64,000 nt of DNA from Yponomeuta sedellus. Its lineage: Eukaryota; Arthropoda; Insecta; Lepidoptera; Yponomeutidae. Shown here piece by piece: positions 55,075 to 64,000 of this stretch. The translations under genes and the position numbers were made by a program. Every line of letters starts with the position of its first letter. Positions within the stretch are counted from its first letter, which is position 1. The stretch is taken from assembly GCA_934045075.1 (NCBI GenBank), contig OW203730.1:10592692-10656691 (forward strand). Reading direction: 5' to 3'. A model generated the notes under the pieces. That model was not told the DNA's origin. It made no database searches and saw nothing but the letters and a program-made list of their open reading frames with translations.

Positions 55075-55215
55075 CGTATCGATTACCAAGCGGTTGAAGT
55101 TTTACCGAGATCGTAGGTTCAAGTACCATAGAGGACTGTCGTACAATAATTTGTACCCAAAGAGTTTGGGTATTTCCAGGATTGTAATGGGCTCGACTGG
55201 TTCCCATACATTAAA
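55075..55215 (+). mobile_element. SINE-like element (family I)
   Basis: GCGTATCGATTACCAAGCGG and GAGATCGTAGGTTCAAGTAC (B-box-like) are followed by GTACAATAATTTGTACCCAA, GGGTATTTCCAGGATTGTAA and GGGCTCGACTGGTTCCCATA. Only one copy is in the window. Confidence 0.5.
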
Positions 55216-56377
55216 TTACTTTATTCATAATAATTAAACTACAAGTCAATGTTTTATCAAATAAAATGACAGTTCCAATTCTTTCCTATTTTTCATAAAA
55301 TCCGATTTTTCCTCAAACCAGATAGACAGCCCATAAAACCGGTTCACAATCTTCTAGAGGGCTGGTAAGCTAATACCGACAAATGCACTTTGGTGCATTT
55401 TACTGCCCCCGCACTACATACGCTGTGAATTTTTCACAGCATTAAGAGGTCCGTGTGAGTAGAAAGCTCTTGCCGTCTGTGGGTGCTGAAGAGACAAAAC
55501 AACAAGTACTGAAAGAGCCAGCAAAAGTTTTTTTTTATACTGAACTCTGCCCTAGACTTTTAGATTGTCGCAATTAGACTGGCAAAAACTGTGCATCACA
55601 TTTGTATGAAAATAACATAGTTTTTTATTAACACAGAGAGTTTACACACACACGAATCTATTCTATGAATAAATGGATATATTTAATCTAGAATGGAAAA
55701 AATATATATAGATGGTAATCAAAAAATCAGATATCAGTTTCAATTTTAAATTTTTTTTAGTTTCAAATAGTTTTTGTCTGTCGCAAACTGACTAAATTAG
55801 TCCCAAAATTAACTTCCTAAGGCTTTAAGTAGGGGCATCAATGAGACGGCTAAAGGTTCCCTAAAGTTGGCCACCCAAGTGGTTAAATACTAAACGAACG
55901 TCTGTTTTGGTTAGGTGACGATACATCTGACTCTTAATTTTAATAAGTCACCCGTAAGTAACTTAACTGAGTATATGGCGAGTTCATGGATGTAAAGGCT
56001 AACCTATTCGCGTGAGATTTCTATCTTCTTTGGGACCTCTGTACATTGAGAGAACGTTTCGCAAGTTCGCTACTCGTGTCTCTATCCGTAGTATGCCTGT
56101 GCATTACCACGGATAGTCTCCATGTTTTATTTATTCCTTTGCGTCTGCCGCTGGAGTAGTGCTCGCATTAGTTGCCGTTGAATTTTCACTGCTTTATAAT
56201 TCGTTGGAAGATTTACTTTTGAATGTGTCTACGACCTCTCTATTTAGTGTGTTTCTTAGTATACTGGCAGTTTATCTATTAGTTAATTACAAAATAAATG
56301 TTGCAGAGACCATTACCGAATTGATTGGAGTTGCTAGTATAAAAAATGGACTTTGAATCTAAGTAATGAATGATTAG
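55216..56377. other. Unassigned sequence
   Basis: GCTGTGAATTTTTCACAGC near 55430 is a small hairpin. No gene recognised. Confidence 0.4.
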
Positions 56378-56458
56378 TACAATGTCCCGTGGCACCTTTA
56401 CTCACACTAGATGGATGAAGGAACCACTCAAACGCTGCAGTGCCTGCGACATTTTTTT
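56378..56458 (-). repeat. SINE-C end fragment
   Basis: TGTCCCGTGGCACCTTTACT, CACACTAGATGGATGAAGGA, ACGCTGCAGTGCCTGCGACA. Confidence 0.8.
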
Positions 56459-57601
56459 AGATATCTTGGAATAGGTCAATTTAAATTAATGCATATTTTC
56501 TAAACACGAACGAGGTGAAAATCTTTATTTGAATATATATGGGCAAAATCCTCGCATAACATCTTAGAAGTGGGTAAGAATAAGAATATATCTAGTTTTC
56601 CATTCAGAACATATTACATTTTCGATCACACTAAGAAATCAAGTAAGTACAATAATTGAATTTCAAAACCCACGTCAAAGCCACACGCCGTCATTTAATT
56701 CAAACCTCATTTCAAAAGCAAAATAAAACCGCCGAAGATGACTTCAAATTGAATGGTAATACGCATTACAGTAATGCAATAAAACTGTAGTAGGTATCAT
56801 ACGAAGCGCTTTCCCTTTTGATCCCCCGAACAAAACGAAAAAGGCATGTGGCACCCCACTGGTTGTTATCTCCGGGACGGCTGCCCGCAGACTAGGGATT
56901 TTACAAACCTGAACCAGTCTAGAACCAAAGAAAAATGCCCCTTTACCAGTTTGAAATAAGACCTTGTGCAATAGTAAAGTGACAGTTGTAATGTGCGTAA
57001 ACTAATTAGGTCCCCCAGTGGATGTCAATGTTGTCACAGCACGCGGCGTAGTTTAATGCGTGTGTCTCCATTAGACCTCACCCCATGTTTAAATATCCAC
57101 GTCCTGTGTACGGTGCAAATTCGCGAAAATTGATTTGTGTCTGTTTGATGTTGGTACGCTAGTTTTGGATGCAGGGGTGCAGTGTTTGTTCCCTAATGCA
57201 ATGAGATAGGGCGTTGCACGCTAAGCCAATTGTTGATGCACGGTTTTTTGCGATCTATCATCGTGATTGGCATTAGCTGGATGGACCATATTTTTTTATA
57301 AAGTTACCTTCATTTGTTGATCCGTTCTTCATAAAAAGTTATTTTTGAAAGTTTTGTTGCAAGATAAACGTTTATCATATATTGTCGATGGGATTTAAGT
57401 TTAAATGTATTTTGGAATAGTGTACTAACTACAACCTAGGATCTTAAAAATTAATGGCTTGATCTATCCTATAAAAACACGATGTCTATGAACACTCTTC
57501 AGGAACAATTTCAATTTTCTTCTTTCACTTTATCACCGACAGTTTAAACTGCATCTGAGGATTGTATTGAGGAACCGAATGTTTAAAAATAAGACCGAGG
57601 G
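56459..57601. other. Unassigned sequence
   Basis: Nothing recognised on either strand. Confidence 0.4.
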
Positions 57602-57662
57602 TAAGATAAGATAAGATAAGAATATTCTTTATTGTACACACCAGAAAACAAATACAAGTATT
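57602..57662 (+). repeat. Family-D fragment
   Basis: TAAGATAAGATAAGATAAGA, ATATTCTTTATTGTACACAC. Confidence 0.7.
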
Positions 57663-57685
57663 TAACTCTACTTTTTTTTCTATCG

Positions 57686-58020
57686 TTATCAACCCTTGTA
57701 TGTCCCCACTGATGGGGCACGGGTCTCTTCCTGCATCGCAGGAAGGTTAGGCTATACTCCACCACGGGGGCCAAGTCCAGGTTGGTGGAGGATTATAAGA
57801 CAGTGGCGGGCCTTACTGTCAGAAGTTATCAAGCCGCCCATAAGACCTCTGATATGGCTTAACGACTGCCATTACATGACAGCCGGCACCAACGGCTTAG
57901 CGTGCCTTGCGAAGCACGGAAGCGCTCGAAAATATGCAACTAGCGGTACTCACGGGACGGTCACCCATCCTGCACCTGACCGCGCCTAATTACTCGGTTC
58001 GCCTAGGCCACGAGCGCTTT
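57686..58020 (-). mobile_element. 5S-derived SINE, full-length class
   Basis: The minus strand begins GCGCTCGTGGCCTAGGCGAA, then GGCGCGGTCAGGTGCAGGAT and GGGTGACCGTCCCGTGAGTA; here the TTAAG box is deleted. Body and tail are complete to CATACAAGGGTTGATAACG. Confidence 0.9.
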
Positions 58021-59835
58021 TTTTTCTACTAACTTTAAAATGAATAGCCATGGACAAATCTCGGATCATCCGAAACAAATCTTAACATGATACCACTAAC
58101 CAAATATCGCGATCTAAAATAAATTTAGAATTGTCCTAAGAATCCAGTTTCATGTTTAAACAAATGTAAGTACACAAATCTACACAATTAACTAATACTA
58201 CGCATTCATCAAATAACTAGCCACCATCTTGAATTAGGCTTTTATTTAAATACAAAAAAAGTTTTTAGCATCTCATTTTAGTACTTTCAGTTTCAAGGTA
58301 GGTTTATTAACTCGATAAACTTGATACGATAGGCTCTTAGAAGTTAATTCAAGAGACTTTAGTTGGCAGTTCTGATGTCCAACACTAATGAATCAAAGTG
58401 GCCTTTCCCCGACATTAAACAAAGCAGATAAAGGAATCTAAACGGGTGTCTTAATAATGTGCTACTTTCACACTTTCGCCGATTCTTATCGTGGCGTTAA
58501 AATGGCGTGGTATCTCATTGGATTGAGTCGTTAAATTTATCCAAGCGGCTCTATCACCATAAAGTTAACATTTACTTGCAAATGGAGTCTAGTTTCGCGA
58601 ATATGATAGTAGTTAATTTGTGCTCAGCTTAGATTGAAGCAAGAATATCTGCACGTCACTTGCTTCGTATTACCTATCCAAATTGATTGCCCTAAGTTAG
58701 CTATATTGTCTTCCATCGGTTGTAAGTTATACGAACGGGGTATGTTTTAAAAAATTGGCGCATTCTCGTCGAATGTCAGTTTCCATCTAAGTCCTTTACA
58801 ATGTCCTAATAGTTCATTGTAAATCGGGAGAATCGTCTTTGTAAACCCTTACCTAGCTATAGACAATTTTTAACACAAGTGATAGGAGTTGATAAGTAAA
58901 TGCAAGTAAAAGCAAATTTTCGAAATTATTAACACAAATTACCGATTAACACGTAAAATGTTGTATTTTCTGAAATTCATGACGTGTCTTATATTCTAGT
59001 CATAGTTACTTTAAGTATGTTAGTTGCTTATAGACTGTCATGCTGTATGTACTTATATTTGGCGTTATGGTTTGTCAAACGCCTTATAATGACTTGAATG
59101 TAATGCAATGTCTATAACGCTGTTTTATACATATTTTAGAAATAACTCGATCAATAACGGATGTGTTGCTGACGTAAAATTATGTGATCTAAAAATGCCT
59201 CAACTTTATTTCTAGATAGGCTTTCAAAACAAGAATCTAATATTTCTCTATAAACTCATTGCTCGCTTTCTAACAAAAATTACAGTACCTTCATACCCTT
59301 CAGTAAAATACTCGAGCCATCATACTTTCCGCCTACATCGGTATAGATTAAAAATACTTTGTAAGTGATAAATGTGTTCATTTTGAGGTTATGACAGGAA
59401 GATTTAAAGGCAAAGTAACTCGTATGTTAAGTGATTTCCTCACTGAAATGAATTTTAATAAAATTACAAAGTATACCTGCAGGATAGTTGAGAACTACCG
59501 CAGTTATACGGGCTCTTCTCCATCAGTCATTATGTTCTCAGTGTATTATAATATCATATGTATAGGTGGCAATTGATGTAGGTATTTGTTTTAAGATGAC
59601 TTGAGAAAAGATGGTCAGAGTGGAACTTTTTCTCCAATACAATACGGCCCGAAGACAGCGGCTTACATTTTACATTGCACATTGACATTCAGCAAACAGA
59701 ATGTAAATTCTTTGCGTTCAAATAAATTGAATTTAGTTTAATTCTGAACGATCATGATAGAGTTTTTGTGTCTGTGTTTTTTGGATAGGTTTTTATTGGT
59801 CAATAAAAAACTCAATATTTTAACCATGTTTGTCC
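58021..59835. other. Unassigned AT-rich sequence
   Basis: About 1.8 kb with no recognisable gene, RNA or repeat. Confidence 0.4.
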
Positions 59836-59868
59836 ATCTGTCTGTCTGTCTGTCTGTCTGTCTGTTAG
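59836..59868. repeat. (TCTG)n microsatellite
   Basis: About seven tandem TCTG units. Confidence 0.95.
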
Positions 59869-59937
59869 CGGCCTAGTACAGCTAAAATTTACCGTAGACA
59901 TATTAATTCATACGGTGATGAACCTGGACCCAAAAGA

Positions 59938-59995
59938 AATCCAATATGGAGAAATTCCAAGTCGCGGAGAAAATCCAATATGGAGAAATTCCAAG
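59938..59995. repeat. 34-bp tandem duplication
   Basis: AATCCAATATGGAGAAATTC starts at 59938 and again at 59972. The repeat unit lies just upstream of the LINE remnant. Confidence 0.9.
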
Positions 59996-59999
59996 CCTA

Positions 60000-60297
60000 T
60001 GGCTATGAAGTGGGTTATGCTTGGGAGGTCGGATCAGCTATTACTTATTGATCGTGTAAGAAACGTCAATATTCGGCAAAAAATCAAAGTCGCAGGTGTA
60101 GCACACGAATATGACTAAAATTGAGATGGGCTGGGCATTTGGTTAGACGGGAAGATGGCCGGTGGACTAAGGTAGCCACTGGATGGTGGCCCAGAACAGG
60201 CCAATAGTTGGTGGGCAGACCTCAAGCCCGGTGGGCCGACGATCTTGTAAAAGAGGTTGGGAAAAATATGACGGTGTTGGTGGTTTTTGCCGCCCAA
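60000..60297 (+). pseudogene. RTE-like LINE ORF2 C-terminal remnant
   Basis: Frames read LIDRVRNVNIRQKIKVAGVA, then LRWAGHLVRREDGRWTKVAT and VGRPQARWADDLVKEVGKNM, with a frameshift and stops. The motif order (D.VRN..IR, LRWAGH..R..DGRWT, VGRP..RW.DD) is that of LINE C termini. Confidence 0.85.
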
Positions 60298-60300
60298 ACG

Positions 60301-61122
60301 TTTTTTTTTTCTTTAATGAGAATTCACTAATTTGTTGATTTGGTGCGATATATTAAACTCAAGTCAGATTTTATAACTTTAGTAACACCTGACTTTAGTA
60401 TCATCTCATATCATCTAGTTTTAACCATAGCCTTCGTAAAACCAAAATAAACCCTCCGTTTATCTGAAGCCGGTGATTCGGTTGCTATGTTCTTAATGAC
60501 ACATAACTTAAAAGAAAAAATTTCAACGCGCAGACCTACCTTCACAAAATATTGTTTTACAAGCATTGTAATAATGATTTCTAAGAGGCGGTTGGGAATA
60601 GCCCGTGTTCAACGGAGGACGCTTCTCTGGAACATTAATATCTTATAGCCGCCGGCGACGGAGCTACTGAGGGCTACTTGTGCTACTTATAATATCGTTC
60701 CGCGTCGCAACTTGCAGCTATAAGTTGCTGCTTATAACTCGCATAAGCTTGGGCCAGGATGAAGTGAGGTATAATTTTACCCTTCTCCGTCAAAGTTTTC
60801 ATTTTACATGAAATACTTTTAAACTCGTACATGTAACATTTATACTGTCAACATTTAGAAAGTTCTGCATTTATTGAAGAACTTCATAGTGAAAACTCTT
60901 TACTAGAAAATTCTCTGATAAAGAATTTTCAAAATCAAATTAATTTGAATTGTGAAATCTGCCATTTGGAGACGTGAGCGCATTGCATGTCATGTATGAA
61001 AATAAGTTAGAAATATGGGAGTAATAAATATTTTTCTCGTGCTAGGTACTTCACATGTATGTGAACCACTAAAAACTTGGTACCATTGTACAGATTGTAA
61101 CCAAAACTTCACCTGAAAAGTA
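60301..61122. other. Unassigned sequence
   Basis: Nothing recognised. Confidence 0.4.
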
Positions 61123-61260
61123 GATCCCACTGCAGGGCAAAGGCCTTCTCTCAGCGAGAGAGTGTGTGCTTAATTTACTACGCCTATCGCGGATTGACAA
61201 TTTAAATTCTAAGGTATGTGAACACCTCAGACACTCAGGTTTCATCACGAGTTTTCGTTT
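61123..61260 (-). mobile_element. SINE family K fragment
   Basis: ATCCCACTGCAGGGCAAAGG, CTTCTCTCAGCGAGAGAGTG, CTATCGCGGATTGACAATTT, GAACACCTCAGACACTCAGG. The tRNA-like head is missing. Confidence 0.75.
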
Positions 61261-61497
61261 ATCCTTACTCGTCAATGACACGGCCAAATTTCACTATAGG
61301 ATATAAATCAATCGCCAATATGAACTACTTTCACTTAAACCTTCGAATCGCGAGATCGCGAACATTTTACACCCTGTCTTCGTTTTTCATCAGGCGTGCG
61401 TGACTGGGGCCAAGTGACAAGACTGGTTACTTAAAAAAAAGGTGTTCTATACTTGCGTCGTTTGAATATGATGGAACAACTTATTTTGCGCAAATTG

Positions 61498-61735
61498 ACA
61501 GCCTCGGTGACGCAGCGGTTTGGCACGCAGACTGTAAAACCGAAGGTCTCGGGTTCGATCCCCGGCCGGGTCAAACTAGGAAACGAACTTTTCTAGTTTG
61601 TTTCGGGTTTTGGATGTTATCTATGTATTTATTGTATTAAAGATTTAATCGTCGAGTTAGCACCTATAACACAAGTCATGTAGTAGAGCTATCGAGATTT
61701 GTGTCATATGTCCATGAATATATATTTATTTATTA
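61498..61735 (+). mobile_element. tRNA-derived SINE family F
   Basis: GTGACGCAGCGGTTTGGCAC, GGTCTCGGGTTCGATCCCCG, TAGTTTGTTTCGGGTTTTGG, GTCCATGAATATATATTTAT. The tail is TTTATTTATTAATTTATTTA. Confidence 0.9.
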
Positions 61736-62369
61736 ATTTATTTAATTCATTGTTTTTGTGAAAGCCTATTTATATTGACCAGTGTAACCTTTAATTTTCA
61801 GGTTTATATGGGTATTTTGTTACCTCCTTTATAATTGCCAAGTTGTGTGTGTAAGAACATTTTGTTGTGTAAGGGTACGTACGATACGGCACCGGATAAA
61901 GAGATAAACAAACCCACAAAGGGTTCCGTTTTATGGCCACGGTACGGGGTATTTAGAAGCGGGATTAAAGTATCAAGCGTTGAGGTAGACTACGGTAAAA
62001 ACACGGGAAATGGTGCAATTACTGCCGTATGGTACGTTTGAAGGTAAGATAGGAGATTAAATACTACTTTCGCGGTAAGTATTTGCATCCCTTTTGAGAG
62101 AGCTCATGAGATGATGATACAGGTCTATTAAGCTCTCACGAATTATTTCTATCTTTCCCATTTTAACCTATCTACAATAAAGTAGGAAGAGGTGCCAAAC
62201 GTTTCTCTTAATTCGTGAATACTTTTCAAATTTTATTATGCAGCCAAGTCTAATTTTCGCAGAATTTAATGACAAAAACTTCAACATAACATAATCACGT
62301 GCCCTGTTTCCAAAGTTGAATATCCTGTACTATGTTAACCAGGCTGACAGTCAGACTATGACCATTTTG
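61736..62369. other. Unassigned sequence
   Basis: Nothing recognised. A 68-codon open frame at 61835-62041 has no motif. Confidence 0.4.
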
Positions 62370-62465
62370 TTCTAATGTACGGCGGCCCCCAGCAAGAATC
62401 GAACCCACGACCTCAAGTATGGTAATCAGACGTGATATCGTAAGACCAACGAGGCTTTTCACCAC
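62370..62465 (-). mobile_element. SINE family H, head region
   Basis: TGTACGGCGGCCCCCAGCAA, GAATCGAACCCACGACCTCA (B-box complement) and CGTAAGACCAACGAGGCT. It complements the head missing from 46385-46520. Confidence 0.7.
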
Positions 62466-63064
62466 CAATTCCAATTTTCAACCTTGGGTCACAATAATTA
62501 ATTAGGAAGCACCGCCTAAAAAAATACAAAAGAACTTGCGAAAAAGATATTCGTCTGTAGAGCACATAATACCTCAAACGTTCATTCCTTTGTAAACTTC
62601 ACCGAGCTGTGCGATCTTCAGAATAACTCGGTACGTACGGTGACAAGTGCGTTAACATCGTAACAGGGCGCTTGCCATTTTATCGACCGTTACTTTTGCG
62701 ATATTTTACGTTTGAAGCTTTACTTCAAAATGCGATGATGTGAAGCTTGAAATTTGTGTCAGACAGAGGATGTTATGTTTTAAAACTCGGTTAGATATTT
62801 AACTTTTGTTTCGCTACAGTTGACATTACTAAGAAATTGAGGTAGAAGCAAACAGATGCTAAAAACCAAATAACATACTTACGGCATATTTCTTAATGTT
62901 CCGAGCGTATCGTTGGCAAACGAGGTTAGACATCGCATAGTGAGAATCATGCTGGAACATAGGTCAGTAGGCCTCTCAAAATTTGCCATTGCATTACTGG
63001 ATACGCATAAAAGGCCCAACGTCTAACGTAACGTGAATGTGTTAAAAATGCAGCTGAACGTATT
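62466..63064. other. Unassigned sequence left of the LTR
   Basis: Nothing recognised. 63060-63064 (GTATT) would be one copy of a 5-bp target duplication if the LTR limits are right. Confidence 0.35.
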
Positions 63065-63190
63065 TGTTATATCCGAATGGGGCGTGTAAGTGAAACGGCA
63101 GGTATCGGCACACTGATTATTTATTGGTCCGCAAGCAAGACCGGTGGCACAGCCACCTACCTATCTATAGCTAGATATACATATATAACA
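63065..63190 (-). mobile_element. Candidate 3' LTR of the Gypsy element, about 126 bp
   Basis: On the minus strand it starts TGTTATATATGTATATC and ends CGGATATAACA, giving TGTTATAT/ATATAACA inverted ends. A purine tract AGAGGGAGGAA lies directly upstream, as a polypurine tract should. CCAATAAATAATCAG provides a polyadenylation signal. The partner 5' LTR is outside the window, so the limits are inferred. Confidence 0.6.
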
Positions 63191-63255
63191 TTCCTCCCTC
63201 TAATTAACAATCCCAGGAATATTATATAATATTAAACTAATATCTTGTACTTAAT

Positions 63256-64000
63256 CTAAAGAAAAGGTTTGTAATTAACTCTAGGCAAGGGACGCAACAA
63301 CCTACCGCCCGCTCGTCTGCTGGGTGAGTTCTGACCTTCAATTGCCATATCTATAGCCTCATGGAACTCTTCGTTGGTGTCTTGAGTTTGATCCGAGACT
63401 GCATCACCGTCTGCTCTTGTATCCCTAGGCGGTGAAGAGTTGACTGTCCCTGTCTCCTCCGTCTGCGGTTGATGTGTATTCTGTGGGTCCTGATCAGACG
63501 TGACGTCACTAATTTCCAATGGGCTGTCATAACTGGTTTCAGTGTTGTTGTTGGTCCCTTTGTATACAAATAATTGGTTTTTATGTTTCTTATACATAAG
63601 TCCTGTTACAATATCTTTAACAGAATATGTCACCTTACCTAGTTTTTTAATTACAGTAGCTTTATTCCATGCACATTGATTACTATTGTTTGGTTTCTTG
63701 TACATTACCACATCGCCTGCTACAATGGTTTGTTTATTTTTCCCGCCATATGCTTTACTCTGCAAAGACTGTTTCATTCGAACGTGATTAGTGAGACTGT
63801 CCGATGATGACGACGGTTTGCCGTCCGACCTGTCCGTGAGCAGGTCCAGGCGTGAACGTAGTTTATGCCCATATACCAATTCGGCAGGCGAATTTCCTGT
63901 TGTTGAATGTACAGAATTTCTGTAGTCAAATAAATATTTTAGTAAACAAGCTTCGATTCCTTTAGTATTACCGTTGCAACTCAAAATACTGGACTTAATC
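63256..64000 (-). CDS. Ty3/Gypsy retrotransposon Pol: integrase C-terminal part, runs off the right edge
   Basis: The frame is open from the window edge to a stop at 63256-63258, about 248 codons. It begins in the integrase core end (FDYRNSVHSTTGNSPAELVY then GHKLRSRLDLL, a Ty3/Gypsy signature). Next is a C-terminal DNA-binding-like module with GDVVMYKKPNN, WNKATVIKKLGKVTYSV and KHKNQLFVYK. A Thr/Ser/Asp/Gln-rich tail follows, ending RRAGGRLLRPLPRVNYKPFL. No stop or frameshift is visible, so the element may be fairly young. Integrase inserts the retrotransposon cDNA; the tail resembles the variable C-terminal extensions of this group. A purine tract and LTR candidate follow within 130 bases. 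Confidence 0.92.
   Translation of the reverse strand, partial: IKSSILSCNGNTKGIEACLLKYLFDYRNSVHSTTGNSPAELVYGHKLRSRLDLLTDRSDGKPSSSSDSLTNHVRMKQSLQSKAYGGKNKQTIVAGDVVMYKKPNNSNQCAWNKATVIKKLGKVTYSVKDIVTGLMYKKHKNQLFVYKGTNNNTETSYDSPLEISDVTSDQDPQNTHQPQTEETGTVNSSPPRDTRADGDAVSDQTQDTNEEFHEAIDMAIEGQNSPSRRAGGRLLRPLPRVNYKPFL

Noticed and set aside
57696..57989. 97-codon open frame
   Set aside because: It lies entirely inside a 5S-derived SINE, in antisense.

Overview
The window looks like intergenic, transposon-rich DNA from a moth or butterfly (Lepidoptera). The reasons are its AT-rich composition, spliced rather than operonic coding sequence, and a set of dispersed repeats I know from lepidopteran genomes: the 'GGGTTCCGTACCC ... 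GCACTTGGCCGG' repeat, Helitrons ending in GCTAGT, several tRNA-derived SINEs, and RTE-like LINE tails. The order assignment is established knowledge plus pattern recognition; no species is claimed. No intact host protein-coding gene was found. No functional tRNA or rRNA gene and no CRISPR array is visible.

Region 1-9.1 kb: a candidate 9-kb DNA transposon runs from CACGG at 128 to CCGTG at 9099. It has imperfect terminal inverted repeats, an 85-bp tandem array inside the left end and a degenerate ~310-bp array inside the right end. It carries the only multi-exon coding sequence I could reconstruct: a minus-strand gene of at least five exons (3745 down to 1788) with good splice sites. Exon 2 has two stops and a frameshift, so this copy is a pseudogene. 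I do not recognise the protein.

Region 9.1-30 kb: Helitron-like elements (12153-12350, 13799-13978), a 55-bp tandem repeat (13256-13530), a 1-kb terminal-inverted-repeat element with reiterated internal motifs and a 25-bp perfect hairpin (20578-21631), and SINEs, some nested with clear target-site duplications.

Region 30-52 kb: very dense SINE territory. Two families dominate. SINE-B is tRNA-derived and ~300 bp, with the tRNA-like part in the middle. The other is a SINE whose head matches the 3' half of 5S rRNA in sequence and spacing. Several SINE-B insertions are inverted composites sitting inside one pair of target-site duplications. A Tc1/mariner-like MITE and fragments of RTE-like LINEs are interspersed.

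Region 52-64 kb: mostly featureless AT-rich DNA. Exceptions are an 84-bp perfect inverted repeat (53948-54184), a 5'-truncated LINE with a 13-bp target duplication (54889-55051), further SINEs, and the 3' end of a Ty3/Gypsy retrotransposon entering from the right edge (63065-64000, minus strand), with a short LTR candidate.

Taken together, LINE remnants with 3' hairpins and simple-repeat tails are the plausible source of reverse transcriptase for the SINEs, although no autonomous copy is present. Family letters (SINE-B, C, D and so on) are my own labels for repeats compared within this window.
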